Notes: generated by a model not told the origin, from the letters alone. Counted from the first letter of the stretch, positions 1-9,491 are shown. The stretch: 64,000 bases of DNA from Hydractinia symbiolongicarpus (GCF_029227915.1 NC_079883.1:7316001-7380000), one strand, 5' to 3'. Program-made: numbers and translations.

Positions 1-86
1 CGTATAGCAATAAATGTAACTGTGACAAGACTTTACACATTGTGTAATTTGGAAGCGTGCACAAAGTAATGTTTTAAAAGATTTGT

Positions 87-102
87 GGCTATAAAAATAG
101 CC
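87..102 (-). terminator. Histone 3' stem-loop of H4
   Basis: In the sense strand it reads GGCTATTTTTATAGCC: a 6-bp stem and a TTTT loop, the metazoan histone mRNA 3'-processing signal bound by SLBP. It is followed directly by ACAAATC and an A-rich block ending in CATT, which resembles the block after the other four histone stem-loops. Confidence 0.95.
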
Positions 103-126
103 GTTTTTGTTGAGCAATGACAACGC

Positions 127-1375
<1,249 letters not shown>

Positions 1376-1396
1376 GCATCTTACCAAACAAAAAAC

Positions 1397-1412
1397 GGCT
1401 ATTTTTATAGCC
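1397..1412 (+). terminator. Histone 3' stem-loop of H3
   Basis: GGCTATTTTTATAGCC, identical to the H4 element, followed by ACACATCCAT and an A6 tract ending in TATT. Confidence 0.95.
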
Positions 1413-1688
1413 ACACATCCATAAAAAATATTACGGCTAGCTTTTTATATCAAACTTTGTCCTGCTTTCTGTTTAAATTTTATGCTACATAAAAATTTTA
1501 TGCTACATAAAGTTTGACAATGTTAAAAATATGAAGGGCAAGAAAAGTAAAAGCAAGAAAATAAGAAATTTAAAAACGAAAATACTTAAACTTAGGGAAT
1601 CTAATCTTAAATTTACTCTTTTTTAACTGTTTAAGTGACTTAAACAAGTTTAACTTTGTACCAAGATAATGTTTTTTTGTAAATGTGT

Positions 1689-1704
1689 GGCTATAAAAAT
1701 AGCC
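1689..1704 (-). terminator. Histone 3' stem-loop of H1
   Basis: Sense-strand GGCTATTTTTATAGCC, then ACACATTTAC, an A7 tract and CATT. It begins 33 bases after the H1 stop. Confidence 0.95.
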
Positions 1705-1736
1705 GTTTGTTAATGTAATAGCCAGATACACACAAA

Positions 1737-2288
1737 TTATTTTTTTGCGGTCTTCTTTGCTGCCTTTTTGGGAGTCTTTTTGACCTTCTTTGCTGCAGGT
1801 TTTTTAGCAACAGGCTTCTTTGTGGGTTTCTTAGCTGCTGGTTTCTTAGCCGAGGCTTTCTTTGTGGCAGGCTTCTTTGCTGCTTTCTTTGGCGTGCTCT
1901 TCTTTGCTGGCTTCTTTTTTGGTGTACTTTTCTTTGCAGTAGGCTTCTTTGCCGTTGGCTTTTTTGCTGCGGCCTTTTTCTTAGGTTTTTCTTTTTTTAC
2001 CTGACCTAGCTTGAATGATCCAGAAGCACCAGTGCCTTTAGTTTGAATCAAATCGCCTGATGTTACTCCTCGTTTAAGAGCCATTTTCAGATGATGATCT
2101 GAGTTTTCAGCAACTTTGTAATTTGCATGAATATATTTTGTAATAGCTTGGCGAGATGAACCACCGCGTTCCTTTAGGGTAGCGATAGCAGCCTTGATCA
2201 TGTCCACATATTTAGGGTGATCAGCTGTCTTCTTTGCAGCAGGTTTCTTCTTGGGTGCGATTTTCTTTGGAGAAGCTGCTTCACTCAT
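1737..2288 (-). CDS. H1: Linker histone H1 (unit L1)
   Basis: Linker histone that binds nucleosome entry/exit DNA. 183 residues. A short basic N-tail with SPKK at 6-9 is followed by a winged-helix globular domain at about residues 23-97 ([24 protein letters not shown] and [21 protein letters not shown] are typical). The C-tail at about 98-183 is almost only Lys, Ala, Pro, Thr and Ser, with TPKK motifs at 122, 132 and 172, the usual CDK-type sites. The start is the ATG at 2286..2288: the frame extends nine codons upstream only to a TTG, so no earlier ATG exists. Stem-loop at 1689..1704. A candidate H1 box (AAACACA) and an E2F-like site lie 145-170 bp upstream. It converges with H3 and diverges from tRNA-Arg. 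Confidence 0.98.
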   Translation of the reverse strand: MSEAASPKKIAPKKKPAAKKTADHPKYVDMIKAAIATLKERGGSSRQAITKYIHANYKVAENSDHHLKMALKRGVTSGDLIQTKGTGASGSFKLGQVKKEKPKKKAAAKKPTAKKPTAKKSTPKKKPAKKSTPKKAAKKPATKKASAKKPAAKKPTKKPVAKKPAAKKVKKTPKKAAKKTAKK

Positions 2289-2867
2289 TTTTAATGTTTT
2301 CTTACAACAATCCAACGATAAACGATGCTTGTTATCACAGTAGAAGTATACTAAACATTACCGTGTAAATGAGATATAATTTAAGACGGTGCGAAGTATG
2401 CGGACGTAAAAGTACCACTCCCGGGAATTGATTTGGCGCGAAAACAGAAATGTGTGTTTCTGTACATCGTATAATGTCCGTTTTGGGTGCCGCGACTATG
2501 CGAAAGCATGTTAATTTTTATTTGTAGTACGACGCAATAGTCTGCAAGAGAAGCTGCTGGAGTTTGAGGTCTTCAGCATTACATCTAGTCTGTTAATTTG
2601 GGCTTCTTCCGCGCTCGTGTTAGGATTTTCATAAAGCGTTCTTTGGTTTGCGTTGCGTATGTCGGCCTACATCATCGACACGGCCTGTTTCCGGCTATTA
2701 GGAGCAATTCATATATTGGGCACTGCGTTTCGACTTTTTTATTAGACCACAGTAAAAAAATTCACTCACAGAAGTCCCTTTCTTTCATGGCTACAAACAC
2801 GAAGAATTCTGTCGTAAGTAAAACGAATGCGCAAGCCAAAATGACGATGGGGCGAAGTCATAAGCAT
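2289..2867. promoter_or_regulatory. H1 promoter and H1/tRNA spacer
   Basis: 579 bp. In H1 orientation there is a TATACTT element near 2345..2352 (about 60 bases before the ATG), an E2F-like site at 2432..2440 and an AAACACA H1 box at 2453..2459. From about 2480 to 2867 I see no gene. Open frames crossing into the tRNA have no recognizable domain and look like chance. This spacer carries several of the substitutions that separate L-type from R-type units. Confidence 0.65.
2432..2459 (-). promoter_or_regulatory. E2F-like site plus H1 box
   Basis: TTTGGCGCG at 2432..2440 on the plus strand, and AAACACA on the minus strand at 2453..2459. AAACACA is the established H1-gene subtype element; TTTGGCGCG matches the E2F core. 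A matching TTTGGCGCGA also occurs in the H3 promoter (903..912). Confidence 0.6.
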
Positions 2868-2940
2868 GGCCCTGTGGCCCAATGGATAAGGCATCTGACT
2901 ACGAATCAGGGGATTCCAGGTTCGACTCCTGGCAGGGTCG
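2868..2940 (+). tRNA. tRNA-Arg(ACG): tRNA-Arg(ACG) (unit L1)
   Basis: 73-nt class I tRNA, intronless, CCA not encoded. The acceptor stem GGCCCTG pairs with CAGGGTC (one G-T wobble at pair 2) and the discriminator is G. The A box is TGGCCCAATGG. The anticodon stem TCTGA/TCAGG encloses the loop CTACGAA, giving anticodon ACG at 2901..2903, expected to become ICG and read CGU, CGC and CGA. The B box is GGTTCGACTCC. It closely resembles animal tRNA-Arg(ACG). No TTTT run follows within 200 bases; the first T5 is at 3142..3146, after a perfect 6-bp hairpin. Plus strand, upstream of U2. Confidence 0.97.
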
Positions 2941-3119
2941 CACTGTCGCATTTCGGCTGCATGGTCTACTGTGTAACGCGCGCGCACGTTCTGGCGTAAT
3001 GCGTTGATAAACGGAATGTACGCAGACATATTGGAAAGTAATATCACGCACTTAGTATCGTCGCCTTTGTTAGCATTCATGTAAGTTACCATCCACTCGC
3101 TACAGTCGCTCTCCATCCT

Positions 3120-3146
3120 ACGGCTAAATCAACAGCCGTGATTTTT
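3120..3146 (+). terminator. Hairpin plus T5, possible distal Pol III stop for tRNA-Arg
   Basis: Six-base perfect stem with an 8-nt loop, then GA and five T. It is the first run of four or more T downstream of the tRNA gene, about 200 bases away. The function is inferred from position only. Confidence 0.35.
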
Positions 3147-3208
3147 ACTATGTCGCCGTCCATCCGTACGCGGTGACAGTTGTAAGCTTTACAGTAACGT
3201 GACATGCT

Positions 3209-3222
3209 CCACAAGCAGTTAC
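3209..3222 (+). promoter_or_regulatory. Putative PSE of U2
   Basis: CCACAAGCAGTTAC begins 54 bases before the U2 5' end. U1 has CCACAAGCATTAAC at -57: 12 of 14 bases match at nearly the same distance, as expected of the snRNA proximal sequence element. No TATA box is seen at -30 of either gene. Confidence 0.6.
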
Positions 3223-3262
3223 GGTGTGTGGACGATGCCTATCATGGCAACGCTTGTTCTTT

Positions 3263-3447
3263 ATCGCTTCTCGGCCTAATGGCTAAGATCAAGTGTAGTA
3301 TCTGTTCTTATCAGTTTAATATCTGGTAGGCCATTCTCTGAATGGTCAGTATATTAATCTGATTTTTGGCCTTGGGTCATGGAGGTGGATTCATTCACGC
3401 CGTGACCACGGGTTGCCTTGGTGTTGCACTATTACCGATGGCGGCCC
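3263..3447 (+). ncRNA. U2: U2 spliceosomal snRNA (unit L1)
   Basis: About 185 nt, close to the 187-188 nt animal norm. The 5' end ATCGCTTCTCGGCC, the branch-point-pairing GTAGTA at 3295..3300 and the following TTATCAGTTTAATATCTG are characteristic. The Sm site ATTTTTGG is at about 3362..3369. Stem-loop III (GGTCATGG region) and terminal stem-loop IV (GGGTTGCC with GGCGGCCC, loop containing GTTGCACT) close at 3447. U2 pairs with the intron branch site in the major spliceosome. A putative PSE lies at -54, and a candidate 3' box (AAAAGAATAATAG) at 3459..3471. The 3' end is estimated from the closing stem. Confidence 0.96.
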
Positions 3448-3458
3448 ACATAAGCAAT

Positions 3459-3471
3459 AAAAGAATAATAG
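3459..3471 (+). promoter_or_regulatory. Putative U2 3' box
   Basis: AAAAGAATAATAG, 11 bases past the U2 terminal stem. U1 has AAAATGAATGAG 9 bases past its end. The position and purine-rich character fit the snRNA 3' box used by Integrator. Confidence 0.45.
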
Positions 3472-3582
3472 CAGTCCTCTTTCCGACGGCACTCTGCATA
3501 GTCTACGGCGGGAACAAAACGCGTACACTGGGGGAGAATACAGCCTATGCCCCGCGACACGGCAGTTTATAACACACTCAAG

Positions 3583-3596
3583 CCACAAGCATTAAC
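3583..3596 (+). promoter_or_regulatory. Putative PSE of U1
   Basis: CCACAAGCATTAAC starts 57 bases upstream of the U1 5' end and matches the U2 upstream element at 12 of 14 positions. Confidence 0.6.
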
Positions 3597-3639
3597 AAAC
3601 TTTGAAGGGTACCCTCATGCTACGGTGCAGTTCCAACTC

Positions 3640-3804
3640 ATACTTACCTGACGGGGAAGTAAAGACTGATCAATGAGGGTTTTCTTCCAGAGTGAGGCTC
3701 TTGCATTGCACTACGCTTGGGCTGACCTCTGCGATTACTGCAAACGTCAGTAACTCGACCGTACAATTTCTGGTAGTGGGGGCCTGCGTCCGCGCTCGCC
3801 CCCT
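3640..3804 (+). ncRNA. U1: U1 spliceosomal snRNA (unit L1)
   Basis: About 165 nt, against 164 in human. It begins ATACTTACCTG, the 5'-splice-site-pairing end. Stem-loop I retains the GATCA core of the U1-70K loop. Stem-loop II has ATTGCACTAC, matching the U1A-binding loop. The Sm site AATTTCTGG is followed by GTAGTGGGGG and a strong terminal hairpin (GGGGGC with GCCCCC) ending at about 3804. It follows U2 on the same strand, 192 bp between RNA ends. Putative PSE at -57 and 3' box at 3814..3825. Confidence 0.97.
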
Positions 3805-4133
3805 CCTTAAGTCAAAATGAATGAGCTTAGAAAAGTTGCGCGGCCAAATGTCGGTGGTGACTTAAACGCTAAGGTAAAACCTCGCTTGGCTGTTACGAAA
3901 CGTGATTGCGATATAAGTCCTCGGAAGGCGGCGGAATTTTATTTTATTTGCCATTCCGTCAGGGTTATTGGATGATCGGCAATAGATCGAGTTTGTATGC
4001 ATTTGAAAGCTCTTTTTTCTCGTACTATCACCTGAAAATGTCGTAGGAAAATGTCATAGGAAACACTTTCAACAACCGCCACGTTCCTTAATTGTTATAA
4101 CAAGAAATATATCACAGCAAATGAAAATGAAAA
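3805..4133. other. U1/5S convergent spacer
   Basis: 329 bp between the 3' ends of U1 and 5S. Holds the U1 3' box candidate and the 5S terminator (TTTT on the minus strand at 4130..4133). In R-array units this spacer has a 22-bp insertion. No further gene recognized; a search by eye for an SL RNA, U4, U5 or U6 was negative. Confidence 0.6.
3814..3825 (+). promoter_or_regulatory. Putative U1 3' box
   Basis: AAAATGAATGAG, starting 10 bases after the estimated U1 end and similar to the element after U2. Confidence 0.4.
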
Positions 4134-4251
4134 GCCTACGACACCGGGAGTTCCCAGGCGGTCCCCCATCCAAGTACTATCCCGGCCCGACGATGCTTAA
4201 CTTCCGTGATCAGACGAGAACGGGTGTGTTCATCGTGGTATGGCCGTAGAC
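4134..4251 (-). rRNA. 5S rRNA: 5S ribosomal RNA (unit L1)
   Basis: 118 nt plus the T-run end, about 120 nt as transcribed. The sense strand starts GTCTACGGCCATACCAC and ends GTGTCGTAGGC followed by TTTT, the Pol III stop. The ends pair (GTCTACGGC with GTCGTAGGC), and the internal control region is recognizable (AAGTTAAGCATCGTCGGGCC and GGATGGGGGACCGCCTGG). It lies downstream of H2A on the same strand, convergent with U1. L-type and R-type copies appear identical within the gene. Confidence 0.98.
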
Positions 4252-4410
4252 ATTAGTAGGTGCAAATACGTGCAATTTATTTTGACGTTGTGATCAAATT
4301 TTTTTATTTAATTTCTTTGAGTTACTTAGGACAAGGCGTATGCATGGATTATCTATTAGACTTTAAGGTTATAGTTTTGTGAAAAAAACAATGTTTTTTT
4401 AAAGATGTGT

Positions 4411-4426
4411 GGCTATAAAAATAGCC
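4411..4426 (-). terminator. Histone 3' stem-loop of H2A
   Basis: Sense GGCTATTTTTATAGCC, 22 bases after the stop, then ACACATCTTT, an A7 tract and CATT. Confidence 0.95.
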
Positions 4427-4448
4427 GTTGTTTTCTGAGTGTAGCGGT

Positions 4449-4829
4449 TTACTTCTTCTGTCCTTTGTCGTTCTTCTTTGGGAGTAAGACAGCTTGAATG
4501 TTTGGCAAAACACCACCAGCTGCAATGGTTACACCGCTCAAAAGTTTGTTTAATTCTTCATCATTACGAACAGCCAATTGTAAATGTCTTGGAATAATCC
4601 TAGCTTTTTTGTTGTCTCTTGCTGCGTTACCAGCCAACTCCAATATCTCAGCAGATAAATATTCCAAGACGGCTGCTAAGTAAACTGGTGCTCCAGATCC
4701 AATTCGGTTAGCATAGTGCCCTCTACGAAGGAATCTATGCACTCTACCGACTGGAAATTGAAGTCCAGCTCTTGAGGATCTTGTCTTGGCTTTAGCCTTA
4801 GCTTTTCCACCTTTTCCACGTCCAGACAT
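4449..4829 (-). CDS. H2A: Histone H2A (unit L1)
   Basis: Core histone partner of H2B. 126 residues. Basic N-tail [23 protein letters not shown], then the histone fold from the [10 protein letters not shown] helix onward, with the acidic-patch region [20 protein letters not shown] and NDEELNKLL. The docking region is [21 protein letters not shown]. The C-tail NDKGQKK lacks an SQ-acidic-aromatic ending, so this is not H2A.X, and the sequence is not H2A.Z-like. Stem-loop at 4411..4426. Divergent from H2B across 284 bp. Only 4 of 12 Arg codons are CGN. Confidence 0.99.
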   Translation of the reverse strand: MSGRGKGGKAKAKAKTRSSRAGLQFPVGRVHRFLRRGHYANRIGSGAPVYLAAVLEYLSAEILELAGNAARDNKKARIIPRHLQLAVRNDEELNKLLSGVTIAAGGVLPNIQAVLLPKKNDKGQKK

Positions 4830-5113
4830 AACTGCGATTTGATTTGTAAGTTAATACAAAAACGTACGAATATTTAACGTAAGTGTTAACGAAATAAACT
4901 TTACTCGTTTTTTCATCATAAAAATAGGATCGAAATCATGTTTTTTTAACCAATCATAATTAAGTATTAAACAAAAGATTTTTTTTTTAACCAATTAAAT
5001 TGCGTATCGGCGTTTTCGGATCGAATTCGATCCGATTTTTTTACTTATAAACAAAAAGTTTTGACTTGCAGTTTAATGCTTATTTACAAGTTAAGTAGCA
5101 AAAATTTTTAACC
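4830..5113. promoter_or_regulatory. H2A/H2B divergent promoter
   Basis: 284 bp. A duplicated TTTTTTTAACCAAT occurs at 4941..4954 and 4982..4995, giving two CCAAT boxes. A 20-bp perfect palindrome lies at 5016..5035. An H2B TATAAA lies at 5046..5051, 68 bases before the ATG. The H2A side shows only a weak TTTATTT element near 4891..4900. Confidence 0.75.
5016..5035. repeat. 20-bp perfect palindrome upstream of H2B TATA box
   Basis: TCGGATCGAATTCGATCCGA reads the same on both strands. It ends 10 bases before the H2B TATA box. It is conserved in every unit of both arrays. Probably a regulatory dimer site, but no known factor is assigned. Confidence 0.85.
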
Positions 5114-5518
5114 ATGTCTGACGCAGCAGCTAAAGGAGGAAAACAGGCACCTAAAGTAGCCAAGAAAGGTGAAAAAAGAGCCGGCAAAAAAGGAGGAAAG
5201 ATTGGTGGAACTGGTGAAAAGAAACGCAAGAGAAAGAGAAAGGAAAGTTATGCTATTTACATCTACAATGTTTTGAAACAAGTTCACCCAGATGTCGGAG
5301 TTTCAAGCAAAGCTATGAGCATCATGAACTCATTTGTCAACGACATCTTTGAGCGCATTGCTTCCGAAGCTTCGCGTTTGGCTCTTCAAAACAAAAAGTC
5401 GACCATCTCTTCTCGTGAAATTCAAACCGCAGTACGTCTTCTCTTGCCTGGAGAACTTGCAAAACACGCAGTCAGTGAAGGAACAAAAGCCGTCACAAAA
5501 TACACAAGCAGCAAGTAA
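5114..5518 (+). CDS. H2B: Histone H2B (unit L1)
   Basis: Core histone partner of H2A. 134 residues, somewhat longer than vertebrate H2B because of an extended Lys/Gly-rich N-tail (about residues 1-43, with KKRKRKRK just before the fold). The fold begins [25 protein letters not shown] and continues through [62 protein letters not shown]129 in AVTKYTSSK corresponds to the ubiquitinated Lys of other H2Bs. TATAAA is 68 bases upstream. Its stem-loop (5542..5557) has a different stem from the other four histones. Convergent with H4 of the next unit. Confidence 0.99.
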   Translation: MSDAAAKGGKQAPKVAKKGEKRAGKKGGKIGGTGEKKRKRKRKESYAIYIYNVLKQVHPDVGVSSKAMSIMNSFVNDIFERIASEASRLALQNKKSTISSREIQTAVRLLLPGELAKHAVSEGTKAVTKYTSSK

Positions 5519-5978
5519 ACCAACGTCTACCAAACACAAACGGTCTTTTTTAAGACCACACATCTTTAAAAAAACATTTACTTGGCGTCACTACAAGTTA
5601 ACCGAAGTTAATAAAACTTCTAAATAATGTGCTTAAGAACACTAGCCTACATTTAAAATACTTCCCCATGTGTGTGTGGATTAGCTTCACTTTTCATACG
5701 TATTATTAGCTGTACTTGCAGAAAAGACAAGTACATTGATCCATGTTATTGCTTACATTTAACTTAACCCAGCTTTTCACGGAAACACTCCCAGGCAAAT
5801 TAACCCTACAAAGTATTTCTAAATTTTTTTTGTGTCATATATGACATAGTATCGTATAGCAATAAATGTAACTGTGACAAGACTTTACACATTGTGTAAT
5901 TTGGAAGCGTGCACAAAGTAATGTTTTAAAAGATTTGTGGCTATAAAAATAGCCGTTTTTGTTGAGCAATGACAACGC
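5519..5978. other. H2B/H4 convergent spacer
   Basis: 460 bp between stop codons of H2B and the next H4. Holds both stem-loops (5542..5557 and 5939..5954), a TG/CA repeat near 5670 that is one dinucleotide longer in R units, a hairpin with 8-bp arms (TGTACTTG 5711..5718, CAAGTACA 5728..5735), a 14-bp perfect palindrome TGTCATATATGACA at 5833..5846 and TTACACATTGTGTAA at 5885..5899. No gene seen. Confidence 0.65.
5542..5557 (+). terminator. Histone 3' stem-loop of H2B (variant stem)
   Basis: GGTCTTTTTTAAGACC, 23 bases after the stop. Same geometry as the others but stem GGTCTT/AAGACC instead of GGCTAT/ATAGCC. The downstream ACACATCTTT plus A7 and CATT is shared with H2A. Confidence 0.95.
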
Positions 5979-6335
<357 letters not shown>

Positions 6336-6813
6336 TTAACAGAATTCAGACAGCTTTAAAAAGAGGCCATAAAATTACCTACTGCTCGTGGAAACACCCT
6401 AATTAACCAATAGAGTTGCGTCATTACAAAATGTTCCGAACATTTTGTACATTTTTTTAAGTAAAACTGTAGTTTTTTTAAAAATTCGTGGTCTTAATGT
6501 TTCAGTAAGGCAATAAATTTGGCATCGTTGGAATTCGCCAAACCTTCTGCTACTTACTAAAAAAAAAAAAAGTCAAAAGCTTTTGTGTATCAGAAGATAC
6601 AGCCGTTTTCCCGTAGCCAAAAAACACAGATTTTATAAAAATGTTAAAGTAATGAGCGTAATGTCATTATGCAGCCAATCAGAAATTACTTTCTTAGCAC
6701 CAATCAAATGGTTTGTTTTGAACCTTAGCTGTCAATCAATATGAGAAATAAAACTTTGGCGCGATAGTGCATTTTAGACCGTCTTGTGTATCCGTACTAC
6801 ATCGACTTCTTAA

Positions 6814-7227
<414 letters not shown>

Positions 7228-7588
7228 GCATCTTACCAAACAAAAAACGGCTATTTTTATAGCCACACATCCATAAAAAATATTACGGCTAGCTTTTTAT
7301 ATCAAACTTTGTCCTGCTTTCTGTTTAAATTTTATGCTACATAAAAATTTTATGCTACATAAAGTTTGACAATGTTAAAAATATGAAGGGCAAGAAAAGT
7401 AAAAGCAAGAAAATAAGAAATTTAAAAACGAAAATACTTAAACTTAGGGAATCTAATCTTAAATTTACTCTTTTTTAACTGTTTAAGTGACTTAAACAAG
7501 TTTAACTTTGTACCAAGATAATGTTTTTTTGTAAATGTGTGGCTATAAAAATAGCCGTTTGTTAATGTAATAGCCAGATACACACAAA

Positions 7589-8140
7589 TTATTTTTTTGC
7601 GGTCTTCTTTGCTGCCTTTTTGGGAGTCTTTTTGACCTTCTTTGCTGCAGGTTTTTTAGCAACAGGCTTCTTTGTGGGTTTCTTAGCTGCTGGTTTCTTA
7701 GCCGAGGCTTTCTTTGTGGCAGGCTTCTTTGCTGCTTTCTTTGGCGTGCTCTTCTTTGCTGGCTTCTTTTTTGGTGTACTTTTCTTTGCAGTAGGCTTCT
7801 TTGCCGTTGGCTTTTTTGCTGCGGCCTTTTTCTTAGGTTTTTCTTTTTTTACCTGACCTAGCTTGAATGATCCAGAAGCACCAGTGCCTTTAGTTTGAAT
7901 CAAATCGCCTGATGTTACTCCTCGTTTAAGAGCCATTTTCAGATGATGATCTGAGTTTTCAGCAACTTTGTAATTTGCATGAATATATTTTGTAATAGCT
8001 TGGCGAGATGAACCACCGCGTTCCTTTAGGGTAGCGATAGCAGCCTTGATCATGTCCACATATTTAGGGTGATCAGCTGTCTTCTTTGCAGCAGGTTTCT
8101 TCTTGGGTGCGATTTTCTTTGGAGAAGCTGCTTCACTCAT
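7589..8140 (-). CDS. H1: Linker histone H1 (unit L2)
   Basis: Protein identical to L1, 183 residues from the first ATG. Stem-loop 7541..7556. Confidence 0.98.
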   Translation of the reverse strand: MSEAASPKKIAPKKKPAAKKTADHPKYVDMIKAAIATLKERGGSSRQAITKYIHANYKVAENSDHHLKMALKRGVTSGDLIQTKGTGASGSFKLGQVKKEKPKKKAAAKKPTAKKPTAKKSTPKKKPAKKSTPKKAAKKPATKKASAKKPAAKKPTKKPVAKKPAAKKVKKTPKKAAKKTAKK

Positions 8141-8719
8141 TTTTAATGTTTTCTTACAACAATCCAACGATAAACGATGCTTGTTATCACAGTAGAAGTA
8201 TACTAAACATTACCGTGTAAATGAGATATAATTTAAGACGGTGCGAAGTATGCGGACGTAAAAGTACCACTCCCGGGAATTGATTTGGCGCGAAAACAGA
8301 AATGTGTGTTTCTGTACATCGTATAATGTCCGTTTTGGGTGCCGCGACTATGCGAAAGCATGTTAATTTTTATTTGTAGTACGACGCAATAGTCTGCAAG
8401 AGAAGCTGCTGGAGTTTGAGGTCTTCAGCATTACATCTAGTCTGTTAATTTGGGCTTCTTCCGCGCTCGTGTTAGGATTTTCATAAAGCGTTCTTTGGTT
8501 TGCGTTGCGTATGTCGGCCTACATCATCGACACGGCCTGTTTCCGGCTATTAGGAGCAATTCATATATTGGGCACTGCGTTTCGACTTTTTTATTAGACC
8601 ACAGTAAAAAAATTCACTCACAGAAGTCCCTTTCTTTCATGGCTACAAACACGAAGAATTCTGTCGTAAGTAAAACGAATGCGCAAGCCAAAATGACGAT
8701 GGGGCGAAGTCATAAGCAT

Positions 8720-8792
8720 GGCCCTGTGGCCCAATGGATAAGGCATCTGACTACGAATCAGGGGATTCCAGGTTCGACTCCTGGCAGGGTCG
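8720..8792 (+). tRNA. tRNA-Arg(ACG): tRNA-Arg(ACG) (unit L2)
   Basis: Identical to L1, with an intact G1-C72 acceptor pair; anticodon at 8753..8755. Confidence 0.97.
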
Positions 8793-9114
8793 CACTGTCG
8801 CATTTCGGCTGCATGGTCTACTGTGTAACGCGCGCGCACGTTCTGGCGTAATGCGTTGATAAACGGAATGTACGCAGACATATTGGAAAGTAATATCACG
8901 CACTTAGTATCGTCGCCTTTGTTAGCATTCATGTAAGTTACCATCCACTCGCTACAGTCGCTCTCCATCCTACGGCTAAATCAACAGCCGTGATTTTTAC
9001 TATGTCGCCGTCCATCCGTACGCGGTGACAGTTGTAAGCTTTACAGTAACGTGACATGCTCCACAAGCAGTTACGGTGTGTGGACGATGCCTATCATGGC
9101 AACGCTTGTTCTTT

Positions 9115-9299
9115 ATCGCTTCTCGGCCTAATGGCTAAGATCAAGTGTAGTATCTGTTCTTATCAGTTTAATATCTGGTAGGCCATTCTCTGAATGGTCA
9201 GTATATTAATCTGATTTTTGGCCTTGGGTCATGGAGGTGGATTCATTCACGCCGTGACCACGGGTTGCCTTGGTGTTGCACTATTACCGATGGCGGCCC
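9115..9299 (+). ncRNA. U2: U2 snRNA (unit L2)
   Basis: Same sequence as L1; putative PSE 9061..9074. Confidence 0.96.
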
Positions 9300-9491
9300 A
9301 CATAAGCAATAAAAGAATAATAGCAGTCCTCTTTCCGACGGCACTCTGCATAGTCTACGGCGGGAACAAAACGCGTACACTGGGGGAGAATACAGCCTAT
9401 GCCCCGCGACACGGCAGTTTATAACACACTCAAGCCACAAGCATTAACAAACTTTGAAGGGTACCCTCATGCTACGGTGCAGTTCCAACTC

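Larger units (their letters stand above)
1376..1736. other. H3/H1 convergent spacer
   Basis: 361 bp between two stop codons. It holds the H3 stem-loop (1397..1412), the H1 stem-loop (1689..1704, minus strand) and a perfect 18-bp tandem duplication (1475..1492 and 1493..1510) flanked by a 9-bp inverted repeat (TCAAACTTT at 1450..1458, AAAGTTTGA at 1510..1518). A 31-codon lysine-rich ORF (1531..1626) is open in every unit, but nothing supports translation. Otherwise purine-rich, low-complexity sequence. Confidence 0.7.
2941..3262. other. tRNA-U2 spacer with U2 upstream region
   Basis: 322 bp. Contains a hairpin (ACGGCT 3120..3125, AGCCGT 3134..3139) followed by T5 at 3142..3146, possibly the Pol III stop for the tRNA transcript. 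The putative U2 PSE is at 3209..3222. The minus strand is open across part of it (2766..3116), but that frame also covers the tRNA and has no domain, so I reject it as a gene. Confidence 0.6.

Noticed and set aside
1768-2004. 78-codon Phe/Gly/Ala-rich frame antisense to H1
   Set aside because: Mirror image of the Lys-rich H1 tail (AAG/AAA codons read as CTT/TTT on the other strand).
2289-2315. Nine-residue N-terminal extension of H1
   Set aside because: The extension begins at TTG, not ATG; the first ATG gives the standard N-terminus.
2640-2710. Box C/D snoRNA on the minus strand (ATGATGT with a later CTGA)
   Set aside because: Imperfect C box, no terminal stem and no clear D box spacing.
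2598-2999. 133-codon plus-strand open frame across the H1-tRNA spacer and tRNA
   Set aside because: It runs through the tRNA gene, has no recognizable domain, and its only variants are tRNA and spacer substitutions.
2766-3116. 116-codon minus-strand open frame opposite the tRNA
   Set aside because: Contains the complement of the tRNA; no domain and no promoter of its own.
3366-3588. Open frames over the 3' part of U2 and the U2-U1 spacer
   Set aside because: They overlap a clear U2 snRNA and the U1 promoter; composition gives no protein signal.
3805-4133. A spliced-leader RNA gene beside 5S, as known in Hydra 5S repeats
   Set aside because: I found no leader with a splice donor followed by an Sm site between U1 and 5S on either strand. 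A covariance search would settle it.
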